Source of the DNA: Nosema muscidifuracis
Taxonomy: Eukaryota > Microsporidia > Nosematidae
Length of the DNA: 64,000 nt
Direction: 5' to 3'
Assembly: GCA_028335825.1 (NCBI GenBank)
Contig: JAIOKI010000009.1
Span: 1-64,000, forward strand
Made by a program: the position numbers and the translations under genes. Under the pieces are notes generated by a model, which was not told the origin of the DNA, did no database searches, and saw nothing but the letters and a program-made list of their open reading frames with translations. The first letter of the stretch is position 1, and every line of letters begins with the position of its first letter. Of this stretch, positions 14,171 to 26,459 are shown piece by piece.

Positions 14171-15091
14171 TTAATAATAATATTTTGGAAGGTCTTTACA
14201 AATATATCTATATACAATCACAATTAAATTATAAGTTATTATAGCCATCATACTAAATATCATTATAAACATTATCCAATTTGTTCCACATATATTTAAA
14301 GATAAAGACAGGATATATAAATAACAGATATAACTAGAGAATACAAATATCTCCTTCAAAGATAATCTACTCAAAATTCCAACAATAAATCCTAAAATAA
14401 ATAATGATACTATTATTAACATGTATATATTCCATAACATAAATATCTGTACAACTCCAACTAATAATATAAATAGCAAGTCGATCTTTGGATTGAATTT
14501 TTCTTTTTGACTTATACTTCTATTAAGTAAAGTCATAAATATATAAAAAACGAATAATACGTTTAATATACATAACAAATATATATTCTCTAATTCTATA
14601 CAGTAAATTATCATATAACTACTAATAGAATAATTTAAAGCTATAAATGATACAATATTCATGCATCTTCTCAATTCATCAGTATCTCCTATTTTCCTAA
14701 TTAACATAAGACTTTTAGGAATTAAAGATAAGATGAAAATCACTGTTGATGTATTTACAACTACAATCAGAAATTTGTAAGGTATTACATGCAATAATAA
14801 AAATCCTATTAAATTAAGAGCAACTATAGTAATAAAACTAAGAATATTTATATGATTACATAAAGAGATAAAGCCAAAATGATACCTTATCGAAGTCAAT
14901 AAAGATATTGATATATCTCCATATAAATCATAAAAAGATCTACTTGTATTATTACGAAGTAATTTGTATGCACTATTAATAGTATATGCATTACAATTAC
15001 TGTTGCTTACCTTAATGATATTGCAGTATGCCTTTTTAATTTCATCTTGAGTGGCATTTTTGTTGCATTTTAGAATATCATATAGCTGCAT
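14171..15091 (-). CDS. J-like polytopic membrane protein without HPD (306 aa)
   Basis: Residues 1-60 read like a J domain: LYDILKCNKNATQDEIKKAY for the first helices, then INSAYKLLRNNTSRSFYDLYGD for the closing helix and the R-x-x-YD-x-x-G signature. The HPD tripeptide needed to stimulate Hsp70 ATPase is replaced by SNS near residues 29-33, so it is a J-like protein that probably cannot do classical co-chaperone work. Residues about 80-295 hold around eight hydrophobic helices, predicting a multispanning membrane protein, perhaps of the ER. The ATG at 15091 follows TTACCCTTA. A role in membrane-protein handling is inference; there is no operon-like neighbour. Confidence 0.75.
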   Translation of the reverse strand: MQLYDILKCNKNATQDEIKKAYCNIIKVSNSNCNAYTINSAYKLLRNNTSRSFYDLYGDISISLLTSIRYHFGFISLCNHINILSFITIVALNLIGFLLLHVIPYKFLIVVVNTSTVIFILSLIPKSLMLIRKIGDTDELRRCMNIVSFIALNYSISSYMIIYCIELENIYLLCILNVLFVFYIFMTLLNRSISQKEKFNPKIDLLFILLVGVVQIFMLWNIYMLIIVSLFILGFIVGILSRLSLKEIFVFSSYICYLYILSLSLNICGTNWIMFIMIFSMMAIITYNLIVIVYRYICKDLPKYYY

Positions 15092-15102
15092 TAAGGGTAA
15101 GC
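15092..15102 (-). promoter_or_regulatory. CCC start-site motif (TTACCCTTA)
   Basis: TTACCCTTA lies immediately before the ATG at 15091 on the minus strand. It is one of the clearest CCC examples in the window and supports this start. Confidence 0.6.
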
Positions 15103-16717
15103 ATCAATGAAATTATTTATAGAATAAATATCAATTTGTTTATTTTTAATTTGTTGTTATTTACAAATTTATTAATTATTATCTAAATTTCAGATCGATA
15201 TATCTCTTATGATAAAGAGAAGTTTAATGAAACAATATTATCAAAATTCATATTTTTAATTATGATCTTTTATATTAAAATATTAAATAAATTAATTACA
15301 TAATAATTTAAAAAATACGTACAAATTAGATATATATTAATGATTTTTAAAATAAAAAGCATTTACTTTTTTTTTAAATATTATAACTAATATTAATCTT
15401 ATGTAAGAACAATGAATACATGATATACTATCAAATGATTCATTAATAAATTATAATAAAAATATATTTCTACGACATTTATTAATTGTTATATAAAATT
15501 TAATCTTCATTATTATACAAATATAGTTATGATCACAAGTTGCATAAATAGAATTTTAGACTTATAAATATATTTTCTATTTTAAGTGTATACCAGTATC
15601 TTATTCTTTATAATTTTTTAGATTATTTCACTTCTCGTTTTGAGTAATTCTGATAAATATATTCTGCATTCATATTTCAACGATATGCTCTCAAGAATCT
15701 AGTTATATTTTTAATTATGTATTTATTTAAGTCTCAATTATATACTAAATCTGTACATGTTAATAATCTCTTGATACTAGTTGGTTTTAAATGATCACGA
15801 CGAGTTGGGAAAAAAATTTACAATTTTTTAATTTGAAACAGATATATTGAATTTAAAGATATTGATTTTTATTTATGAGCTGATATTAAAATGCTACTTA
15901 TCTATTTTGAAAAGCGAAAATAGTACAGTATAAATATGATTTAATAACGAAACATTTTTATAAGTTTTATATGAAATTCTATTAATCTCAATGATGAATA
16001 AACCAGTAATTCACTTTTTTATATGTTTCATTATTACAAATCTCTTTATCTAATTCAGTAGCTTATTTTCTATAAATTAAACATAAGATATAAGATTTCT
16101 TGTATCAATCAATTTCCAAAATAAATTATATTCTTTTATATCTAACCTAATTATCTATATATTATTTAAAAATTAAATATCTTCAAAAAAAGTTAACTTT
16201 CATTTCTACTCTATATTACATAAAATATATTTCAATTTATAATCAAAATTATACAGCTTAATTAAACATTAATTTTTTCATATTTCAAAGAATGTATTGT
16301 AATAACATCAGATTTTTATTTTTAAAAAATTAATGAATTACTAGATTTTAAAAATAATTATTTTATTGTCTTATATATTAAAGAAAAGACTCATTATAAA
16401 TCATTTTATATATTATTAAAAATAATGTGAATTATACTAGAATAAATTAGATTATATATATCATTTTTATATTTAACTGAACAATATGTTAGATAAAGTA
16501 ATACTATATATAAGTTGATATAAGAAGAAAACTTAATGTAAGATATAAATTTTTGAGAAATTACATCATTATATTAAATCCTCAATTTATAGTAAATTTA
16601 AATAATTATCCATTATAAACTAATCTATATACCATGTCCAGATTTGTCATCTAAAAAAGATATTTTTAAAATAGTAAATTAAATTTAAAAATTTTAATGT
16701 TAAACATTATAACTATA
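15103..16717. other. AT-rich spacer between divergent genes, no gene seen
   Basis: This 1.6-kb stretch separates the minus-strand J-like gene from the plus-strand hydrolase. I see no coding frame or RNA structure in it. Confidence 0.55.
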
Positions 16718-16725
16718 TTACCCAT
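16718..16725 (+). promoter_or_regulatory. CCC start-site motif (TTACCCAT)
   Basis: TTACCC ends two bases before the hydrolase ATG at 16726. The same hexamer stands before the J-like gene on the other strand. Confidence 0.6.
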
Positions 16726-17472
16726 ATGAAAAAAATAAATAGATTTTTTATATTTGTTATAAATTTATTATTTATTTCAAACTTTACATTGTTTGTTATA
16801 CAACGTAAAATACTCTTTACAATGAAGAGACCTGTAGTCATGGAAGTACATACTATTTATAACAATATTGATATCTATTTGTTTGATAAAAATAGTTCTA
16901 CAGATATCATATTCTTCCATGGTTCAATCATTTCAGGTGTTATTTATAAAAAGTTGTTGCAAGATATGGCTGATAAAACTAACCATAATGTTTTATCATT
17001 CAATATGAGGGGTGTATTTAATTCTAGAGGTGTACCATCAGAAAAAGGAATACGAAATGAAGTCAATTTATTTTCTGATTTTGTAAAGAAAAGGGGTAAA
17101 AAATTAATAGTTTTTGGCCAATCACTTGGTTGTTGTTTAGCTATCCAATTTAGTAGACTGATGAAATGTAAAAAAGTTATTTTAGAGAATCCTTTTATTG
17201 ATTATAAATCAGTTATTAAGTATAAATTTTATTCTTCTATATTTTCATATCTAGTAGTAGATACATGGAAGAATACAGATATCAAATATTTAGAAAATGT
17301 CTTATTTCTCTTAAGTGATAAAGATACTCTTATAAATAATTCAGAAGGTCTACAGTTGGCTAATATGACACATAATAGTTCTATACAATATTTGAAAGAA
17401 AGTACTCATTTTGATGCTGCTAGAAATCCAGAGTATTATTCTTTTATAATATCATACCTCAATAAAATATAA
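16726..17472 (+). CDS. Membrane-anchored alpha/beta hydrolase, ABHD13/Bem46-like
   Basis: The 248-residue product has an N-terminal signal anchor (about residues 6-25) followed by a complete small alpha/beta-hydrolase fold. Visible elements in order are FFHGS at 63-67 (HG oxyanion-hole region), NMRG at 93-96, the nucleophile elbow GQSLG at 131-135 with Ser133, ENPF at 154-157, LSDKD at 196-200 with a candidate catalytic Asp, and STHFD at 226-230 with candidate His228. Length and order match the ABHD13/Bem46 group of membrane-tethered serine hydrolases, whose substrates (lipids or acyl-proteins) are poorly known. The triad looks complete, so the enzyme is probably active, on the luminal or cytosolic face of an internal membrane. 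The start is supported by TTACCC just upstream. Confidence 0.88.
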   Translation: MKKINRFFIFVINLLFISNFTLFVIQRKILFTMKRPVVMEVHTIYNNIDIYLFDKNSSTDIIFFHGSIISGVIYKKLLQDMADKTNHNVLSFNMRGVFNSRGVPSEKGIRNEVNLFSDFVKKRGKKLIVFGQSLGCCLAIQFSRLMKCKKVILENPFIDYKSVIKYKFYSSIFSYLVVDTWKNTDIKYLENVLFLLSDKDTLINNSEGLQLANMTHNSSIQYLKESTHFDAARNPEYYSFIISYLNKI

Positions 17473-17822
17473 TTTTATATTAATATCACATATAACAGAG
17501 GGTTAACAATATTTTTACAATATAAACAAATAGTCAAGATAAATATAAATTACAGAAAATAGATCAATTATATAAATAGAAGTATTTGAGAAAAATATCA
17601 ACTTATATAATTATTTAATTAAAAAACTTTTGAATTATTTTTAACCATCTAATTCTATTTATTGATATAATGACTTAAAACATTAAATATTTTAATCTTA
17701 AACAAATCATAACTGTATCATTTAAATTTACATGATTTTTTTGAATAATTATCAATTTTATTTTAAAACAGTTTTTTTGTTCATAATAAGTATAAAATAA
17801 TTCTCTTATATAAACAATTAAA

Positions 17823-18422
17823 ATGACATCATCATGTGTTCTTAAACTCACAGTTGAAGAAAATGACACATTATTACTAGCTGATCAATATTCTACTACT
17901 GGAGATATTATTACATTAAATATGTAATTTTAATACTCAACTATCTAGTAGTGCTACATTCACTATCAATAGTACCTGTTATCTAAATTATATATCATAT
18001 AGTACTCAGGAGGATTACAAATTTTATAGAAATAGTATGGGTAAAAAATTAAATGTAGTAGAAGGATCAAATAATGCTAAAGATAAAGTTAAAATTGACG
18101 TAAAAGATACAAAGAATAGTGGTGAAAATGACATTTCAAAAACTATAGATACAGTTTAAGTTGACATAGAAAAAAAATAAAGATACTAATATTTTAGAAG
18201 GAACAAATGTTATTGTTGAAAATTATGGGTGGATGAAATCAAGATAATATAACAAAAATAAAACCTAAAAAATACATCAATCATTTAACTTTAATATTGT
18301 TAGTATCAAAGAAAGGTGATTTAGAATATGGTTATAACTATTCAAAGTCTATCATTATAATAACAGAAATAGGGAAGAGAAATAATCTTTTAAAAATAAT
18401 GAGTGAAACATTTCTACAATAA
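17823..18422 (+). pseudogene. Decayed gene of unknown family
   Basis: Three plus-strand patches read like protein in different frames. The first starts at the ATG at 17823 and includes LKLTVEENDTLLLADQYSTT. A middle one near 18001-18158 includes YKFYRNSMGKKLNVVEGSNN and is Lys/Asp/Asn-rich. A last one near 18307-18422 includes KKGDLEYGYNYSKSIIII and ends at a stop. Amino-acid use is protein-like and G+C is slightly higher than in the flanks. The breaks are several frame changes and in-frame stops, with poly-A runs at some switches. I recognise no family. It begins about 350 bp after the hydrolase, on the same strand. Confidence 0.5.
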
Positions 18423-20680
18423 ACTATATATATATAATATTTAACTTTTCTTATTTTAATTTATCTTCTTTCTTCTTGTATGAGTAAAAAAATTATATTA
18501 AATTTATATCATTTTAATCTTTTTAAATTGATCTATTAAATATAAAAATTAAATTATTTTTATCATTAATTTACTTAATATTATTTTTAATTAAATATCT
18601 ATATGATAAATTTATTAGCATGAATATTTGATCAATGAGTTGTTAATTTCAAAACACATAAATAATTCTTTAGTCAGTATTTTAATGCTTAAATAAATTA
18701 ATACAATTATTAAATAATAAATGTTTGTGTAATTATTTGACAATACAACATTTATTAATAAGATTATATCTAAGTAGTAGGGTAAAAATATTTTCTAATA
18801 ATTTTTTTTATAAAAATAACCCTTCATTTACTTTCTCTTTACAATTGTTATAATTATAGATTAGAGACTCATAGAAAGAATATAAAATAACTGATAATTT
18901 GAAAGATACTTTTTTATGCTTTTAAGATAAATATATAAAGTGAAATATTCTTGTTGAAAATATATCATTTCTCATATAATATATAACTATATTTTTTACA
19001 CAAATACTAGAATAGTATCATTCTTCACATCTAAATATCAAGATAATTTACAGACTTTTTCGAGATATTCCTTTGTCACATTGGATATTCAAATAAGAAT
19101 ATAGAGAAGAGTTTTAATTTTTAATTATTTCCTCTACTTAAGAAATTCACTATTAAATATGTAAGTGACAAAATTTAACATTCTTTATAAAAATTTCTAG
19201 TATACACATAATATTGAATATGCTATAAATTTAAAAAAATGTTATACTTCACCTGATATTATCCTATGTCTCTCTACTCTATACCATTATTAGATGATAT
19301 TAAAATTATGATTAATAACCATCTCATGATAAAGTAGATAGATGATTTGATAAAATATTAGATTTGTTAATTGAACCTTTGATTAGACTAGAAGATAATT
19401 TTTAGTGTAATCCTATTTATTTTGTTTCATACTATATTATATATTCAAAATCATTTATATCTTAATATTAACCATGTTTAAATATAATGGTGTCTTTATA
19501 TTAAGAAAATATTGTTATTGTTCATATCTTTATTTTTTATTTGTTTAATTGGATTATATCATATATATTAAATGCCCTTCAGTTCACAACTTCTGATTTC
19601 TTATTTTCAATAGGGTTTCATCTTTTTACATTGGTTTTTATGAAATTTATATTTTAAGACAAATAATAGAATTCTTTACATTGAAGATAATGTAATCTTA
19701 TTTTTAGAATTCATCTAAATGAAAATATTACAGATGATTAAATAAATTATGTTTCGAATAATTTCAAATTTAAAATTATTATTATAATAATAATTAGATT
19801 GATCATAAATTAATTTGTAATTCTTTTTTAATAATAGAAATAAACTAAAAAACATAACTTAGATTAATAAATAAAAGCATTAACACAAATATGCAGAAAC
19901 TTATAAAATATTGATTTATATATTTTATACAAATGAATCTAAAAAGTTGATAAGAAATAAAAGACTTTGTAAATTTACAAAAATATCAATATGAAATGAA
20001 AGAATTTTTGTTTATTAAATAAATAGTTCTAAAAATTTTATTATTATATGTAACATGAAAGTATTATTTACATAAATAATATTTAAAATTATTTTTTTTA
20101 TTTAAATAATAAATTAACCATCTTCTATGTTCATAAAATAAGCTACTAGTCATAGAAATATTATTTTATATTTTCTTTTACTCATATGAAATTCAATCTT
20201 TAATTGAGCTATTTTCTGATTTTTGACATCATATTCTGTTTTTATGTTTTCTAATTTATCTACATCTATACATATTGTAAATTTTTTATTATATCATCCT
20301 AATTTACATAAAGAATATTATTTTGTATTTTAATGTGTTTATCAATTATAATTTTTTAATTAAAAACATTCTCTTATATTTGATCTAGATTTTTAAAAGA
20401 TAATTAAAATTTAATTTATTATTATTGTATTTGAAAATTAATTTTATAATATTATATATTAGAAAAGCTTATCATTAATTGAAAAATTGTTCGATCATTA
20501 TAATACATGAAAATTGAATTAATTTTTTCTATTTATATTAATACAATTATGTATATAAAAAAGTATTATTTCAATGTTTTTTCTGTAATAAATTGATAGT
20601 TTTCAGAATTTGATTATTGAAAGAAATTAATATATTTTAATTAAGTGATTAATTAAAAGAATTACATAAATTTGTATATT
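18423..20680. other. 2.3-kb AT-rich spacer, no gene seen
   Basis: I find no sustained frame, motif or repeat between the decayed gene and the secreted protein at 20.7 kb. Confidence 0.5.
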
Positions 20681-20691
20681 TTATATCCATA

Positions 20692-22020
20692 ATGTATTTG
20701 ATAATTCTATATTTTTTGATTATATTTAGTACTAGAAATTGTTCTGATGAGATGTATGTGACAAAAGAGATCCTTCCGAGTAAAGATTATATACTCATTG
20801 ATTTAGGATCTCTAGATGAATCTGATTTTATTACTGATAAGATAGATAATTATGAAAATAATTCAGTTATACGCTATGAGATATTAGAAAGTTACAATGT
20901 TATTGATGATTATCTTTCTTTAAATACATATATTGACAATCTTGATCCAAATGTAGATAACAATTCTGTTACTTTACCAAATCAATCTTATGAGAACAAA
21001 ACAGTTAATCTTTCAAATTTTAATAACACAAACATTATTCCAATAGATGAGTTGATTTTGTCCAATAGGACTATTTGTTTGTTTCATAATGATATGGAAC
21101 AAACCAAATTAGAGTTAAAATATTTATTGAATTTAATAAACAGTAAGAATAATTCTTATGTAGTTTATAAAGATATATTATTCAATTCAATGAAGAACTA
21201 TAAGTTTTTACCAAAAATCTTTCATATTGATAGATTTAATAATACTGATGATATTTATGATAGTATTGATTTAATATTTAAATATATGAACTTTATGAAA
21301 GAATTTGATTTTAGTAAATTTAATCTATCACATTTCTGCAACTTTGATGGTAAAAATGAATTATACCGAATCATTATTAAATTTACAACCATGGATAAAT
21401 TCAACTTATCTATTTTTTCATTTAGTAAATATAACGTCTCATTTTTAGATAAAATAACAAAAGATGTTTATCAAGAAATGAATGATAAGAAAATATCTAA
21501 AGAAAAATTAATTTCATGTATAATAGAAAGTATAAATAATATTGAAGACTCTTTAGACAAAATTATACTTTACAAATGTTTTTTCGATATTCTTATAAAG
21601 AATAATATTTATTGTTTAATTAGACTTTTACTTCATATAATAATGTATTATAGAGAGGGTAAAGTTTATTTAATTAATACTAATATTTATTTTTTATTTG
21701 ACAGATTATCATATTTAATTATATGTTGTAATCCTAAGTTGAATATAAATCTAAAATGTATTTTAAAATATAAAAATACAAAAATTTTAAAATTGTTTTC
21801 AGATTATTATCTAACAAAATCAAAAGATTTATTAATAGAAAATATCGAAATCTATGGACTAATTTTAAATTTGATAGATGAAAATCAAACAAATAATTAT
21901 CGTAACCTATATGATATAGTAATTAATATTAATTTCTACAACAATATACCAATTAAATTTATGTCAAACATGATAATGCAAGGTGTAATAAAGATACTAG
22001 AAGATAATAAAATACTTTAA
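20692..22020 (+). CDS. Secreted, potentially N-glycosylated orphan protein (442 aa)
   Basis: The product starts with a clear signal peptide (MYLIILYFLIIFSTRNC, hydrophobic to about residue 13, cleavage probably near residues 15-18) and has no obvious later membrane segment, although a hydrophobic patch (RLLLHIIMYY) lies mid-protein. The first 150 residues are Asp/Asn/Ser-rich with many N-x-S/T sequons (for example NNS, NKT, NLS, NNT, NRT). The rest looks all-helical with scattered cysteines. Many microsporidia have lost N-glycosylation enzymes, so the sequons may only reflect Asn-rich AT-biased coding. ATATCCATA precedes the ATG at 20692, a weak version of the local start motif. No family is recognised; a role at the host interface is inference from secretion and location. 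Confidence 0.75.
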   Translation: MYLIILYFLIIFSTRNCSDEMYVTKEILPSKDYILIDLGSLDESDFITDKIDNYENNSVIRYEILESYNVIDDYLSLNTYIDNLDPNVDNNSVTLPNQSYENKTVNLSNFNNTNIIPIDELILSNRTICLFHNDMEQTKLELKYLLNLINSKNNSYVVYKDILFNSMKNYKFLPKIFHIDRFNNTDDIYDSIDLIFKYMNFMKEFDFSKFNLSHFCNFDGKNELYRIIIKFTTMDKFNLSIFSFSKYNVSFLDKITKDVYQEMNDKKISKEKLISCIIESINNIEDSLDKIILYKCFFDILIKNNIYCLIRLLLHIIMYYREGKVYLINTNIYFLFDRLSYLIICCNPKLNINLKCILKYKNTKILKLFSDYYLTKSKDLLIENIEIYGLILNLIDENQTNNYRNLYDIVININFYNNIPIKFMSNMIMQGVIKILEDNKIL

Positions 22021-24824
22021 TTTATGATTTTGTAGTTCTATAGATATTATCATATTAATCTAATATTCATCATTTATTGATTATTTTTAATTTTTCAAAT
22101 AATACAAAATAGATTTAATTCATTATTATCAAGTATCTATTATTATATATGGTTGAAATATTTAGAAATAAATTCATTATAATACTGCTCTAAATGCATC
22201 CAATGGCGAAGAGTGATTCAAGTACATTTTAAATTATAGGGTATTTTTAAGCATAGAAGAATCCCATGATAATTAATGTCAATCTTCTATATCTCATCTT
22301 CTTGTATCAGGTAAATGCTTGTGATTTGAAAGTATTGGAATAATTCCTTTATTTTTATCTTTCTTTTGTTGTTATATAATTTCTCATAGTTAAGAGTCTA
22401 ATTTAATAAACAAAGTTAAAAATAAAAATAAATTCAGTAATATCATAATTTAATACAACTAATAAATCTTTTTACTCTGATGAAATATTAAGTTCTAACA
22501 ATTGAATATATTCATAATATAGATTAATTAATTCTATTTCTTTTACTTATAGTAAATAATAATAAACTTTTAATATTAACATATATAGAATTAATAATTT
22601 ATAAATATCTGTAAGCTACTAAATTTTAAACTAATTATATAATTAACTTCTTTGTAATTAAGAAAATATAGAAATCTAATAATCTTTGACATAATAACCT
22701 ACCTTTCTTCCTTGCTTGTATTGAGAAATATTTACTCAAAGAATAACGAATCACAATAAAACACAAACACAGCTATTAGTCTTCGACAAGAATAACAGAT
22801 CAATAACTAACCCTCATATAATCTTCTTTAATTATCTCATTGATTGTATGTTACAGTTTTTGTTTATGTAAATGAAAGTAAAAATGCATTACTATATTGT
22901 ATAAATCTAGTTATTTTATGTAATTCAGTGTTTCTTTTATAGATGATTTTTTTTGGACTTTTATTCTAATGAAATATATATTATAAATAGTAAAAATTTT
23001 ATATTTTATAGACTTCTATCATTAATATTTTGTCTTTTAAATATCCTTCGTTATTTGAATCTATCAAATTATTATATTGATTATCATCACTTCTGATGCA
23101 TGTTAATATTTCTTTCTAGGTTACATAAACAAATATCTTAGTATGAAAAAAACAATTTTCTATTAGATAGTCTAATCAAAACTTTCTTTTAATTATTTAT
23201 ATATTATAATTCATTAGTAATAAATAATATTTAGTAAATGTTTAAGAGTATACGTGAAAAATAACCTTTTAATTAAAGAGATTTAATATACACCATCTTA
23301 AAATTTTATTTAGAATTTATATATAAGTTATTGAACTGGTCAAAACTGTGGTCGAGTAGAAAATTAAGTTCTTATGTAAATTAACTCTTCAACATTTCTT
23401 TTTTAGTATTATTTATATTTATACATGTCAATAAAATACTTTTGTAAACTTTATATAAAACTTATAAATTTGCTATATTTCTCAATCAATATATTGATTA
23501 ACCTATATTAATTACTTATCTAATAATTTTTGTAAAATGTATGGTATTTGTGCTTTAAACTGACAAAGTATAAATTTATTCTTTAATGAGTATCTTATCA
23601 ATTCTATTGCAAAGATTTCATATAGAAAATAATTATAAAAAGGTTTTTTTTAACCAGAGCATAACATCATCAGAATTTTTACAAAATAGAAGACAATTAA
23701 TCTATAAGGTCTTATTTTATAGATTCTTTAGAATATTCAAAATAAGATTCACATTTTTATAAGCTACAAAATATATTAATTCCATTCTTTAAATTTAAAA
23801 ATCAATGATACTACATAACTTAATACAATTATATGTTAACTTTATTTTTTCCGTTTTTTAAACTCTAAAATAAATATAGTCTAAAAAAAGATAAATGATA
23901 CCTAAAGGGGTTAGAAAATATTATTTAACTCAAAATAAAATAAATTTTAGTTTATCATACAATTATGTGTATTGTGTCTAAACGAATATTAAATTCAATT
24001 TCTATAAATTTTATTTTAAGTAGTCTAAATTAAATTTTAATTATATCTATCTCTTTTTTTCTTGATATGATTAAATAAATGTTGTTAGACAAAAATACAT
24101 TTAATTTTACATGTGTTTGTAAATTAAAAATATTAACTTAATAAATTCTATACTTAAATTAAACCTCTACTTTTTAATTAAATTTAATATTCTAATCTAT
24201 TAAAGTATTTAAAATATTACATATATTTTGAGATTAAATTTCAAGAATTCAATTATACTTAAATACTTATTTCATATTTTAATTCTAGTTTCAATTATTT
24301 AAAAATGTCGAAACATAAATACAATATACTAGTTAACCACACTACATCAATTTATAAAAATAAGTTAAGAATTATATTGTATGTGTTCACTTGAGATAAA
24401 TTAATAACAAACTTTGAACGATGATATAGAAAAAACTAAAGATAGATGATTAGACTTAGAAATTATACAGATAAAAGTCATCAAGATGATTTAATAGAGA
24501 TCAACACTTATAAGCATCCGAAGAGCAAGTTATAAAAATTTTAGTAATGATAAGAAGAGATTTAAGATAAATGAAACTTCAAATCTAAGAAGGTTGATAA
24601 CGTGATTCTATATCTAAATGAATAAAATTTATCTGCTGAAAAATAATTAAGATTGTTAATTCATTTTGTAAAAAAAACAAAATAATTAATGTCTAAAATT
24701 GATCAAAATTTATTATTCAAGTTCAATTATAATAATTAATATATTTATTAAATTTTAAACTAATTTTTATAACATTTGTTGTAATGCACCAGCAGTGATA
24801 TAAAATTTACATACCTTCTAAAAA
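22021..24824. other. 2.8-kb AT-rich spacer, mostly featureless
   Basis: No gene is supportable. The last 500 bp (about 24360-24700) is slightly more purine-rich on the plus strand and could be a further decayed part of the transposon relic that follows. I could not tie it to a motif. Confidence 0.45.
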
Positions 24825-26090
24825 ATGAACTATTATGAATTAAAATATTCTGCATATGAAACCGATGATTTCGCAAAATGCTTGACAAATTTAGTTCTAT
24901 ATTATGAAATTCTATATTATAAACTGATAGAAAAAACAAGTATTTATTTAGATGATTATTTTTATAGGTACCAATATAATGATCTCTTGAAAATACTTCA
25001 ATACAACTTATAAAATAAAGTGGCGGGATTATACAAACTCCAGATTTCAATGATTTCTTAAAATTTAAATATAGAGCAATACTTGCTGATTCATTATTTA
25101 TTTCAGCAAATGATATCTATACTAGTGTTTTTAGTACAATTTGTTGCATTTATGAGTTTGGTTCTGTCATAATGACAAGATGTATCATTGATATTGTAAA
25201 TATCTCTATTTTTAAGTAAAGTCTGATTGTATGCTATTTACTAGTATTTAAGATTCAACTAATTTTTATATTACTTAATTAATTTCAACAGATGGCTGAA
25301 ACCTATTCTTAAATAGAGGATTAGATTGAGAAAAGAAGATTGTTGATTGTAATATAGAATATTAAATAGAATTTTTATTGATGAGAATTTTAAGTGGTTA
25401 TATGAAGCATATGTCATACATAGAGATTTCAATAAACAAAGTTTTACTATGGTATATTATTGTTTTTCGAATAAAAATGAATAAATTTATGTTAATGTCT
25501 TCAATATAATTAATCTTTTTTTTTTAATCACCCAGTAGATTTTCTCAATTTCTCAAATTACAGGTCTCTTCTTTTCATTGTAGATAGACTACATGAAGAT
25601 GTGTTCAGAATTTAGAATTTGTTTCATAATATAACACCCATGGAATTTTTTCATACTTGGTATTGATGATTACTTCTTCATCTCTAGTTATAATTGATAA
25701 ATCTTGGAATTACATAAGTATTTTATATATTTTTATGATGAAAACTTATTAAATTATGTAAAAAAGAAATTGTAGATCATTGTTTGATAGAGAAATATAA
25801 TACTTTTCAAGTGGAGATAATAATGCTGACTAATGATATTCTTAAAATTGAATAATCTAATTAATTTTACTTTCTTGGTGGTTCTATATACTCAGAGATA
25901 TTCAAATATTGAATAAAGTAGAAATAAATAGAATGATTACAGGATTAAAGTCATAAATAGAAAGAAATAATATGTTGATTATGAAAGCGAGATTATGAGA
26001 TTACAATGGATCTTTTAATACATGTTTAATTAAGTCAAAAAGAACTTTTGTGTGGTTTGAAAGGAGCAATTATATTTTATGTTAAATATT
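24825..26090 (+). mobile_element. Mutator-like (MULE/FLYWCH-type) transposase relic, copy A
   Basis: Plus-strand remnants of a transposase appear in order. An opening block near 25063-25120 includes RAILADSLFISAND. Then comes a block with SDCM-x-FTS near 25225. Near 25390-25480 lies YEAYVIHRDFNKQSFTMVYY, the typical MULE 'tiny strand / shared fold' segment. Near 25800-26080 lies the C-terminal part, alignable at DNA level with copy C (58.7-59.6 kb). The last alignment covers roughly 280 bp and includes the shared string AGAACTTTTGTGTGG. The element has many stops and frame changes and no visible terminal inverted repeats. The 62-codon frame at 24825-25013 lies at its 5' side and may be part of it. 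It is long dead, older than the LINE at 42 kb. Confidence 0.6.
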
Positions 26091-26459
26091 TTTTATGGTA
26101 TTATTTTTTAAATAATTTTGAGGGTTTTGTGAAATAACGAACAAATAGAAAATAAAATTACCCCTATGTTTACTGATATTTTATATACATAATACAAAGC
26201 TCTAATATCAAACATCTTAATTTATATTATAAAGAAAAATAACTGATGACTTATCAATAAAGAAATAATTCAACTTATGTTTGATAACATTTATGATATA
26301 TTGATAATGAAGTCTAAATTTGATGAAACATTTATAGATGATGAATTTATGCTGAGATAATATCTTTTTTATAATAATGAAGTTAAGTCAATCATTCTTA
26401 AAATTATGAAATTACTAAGTTCATGATATAAAGATTATGATAAATTTTCAAATACATTT

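Noticed and set aside
24760-25050. 96-codon minus-strand frame
   Set aside because: It is antisense to the Mutator-like relic copy A and shows no start motif or domain.
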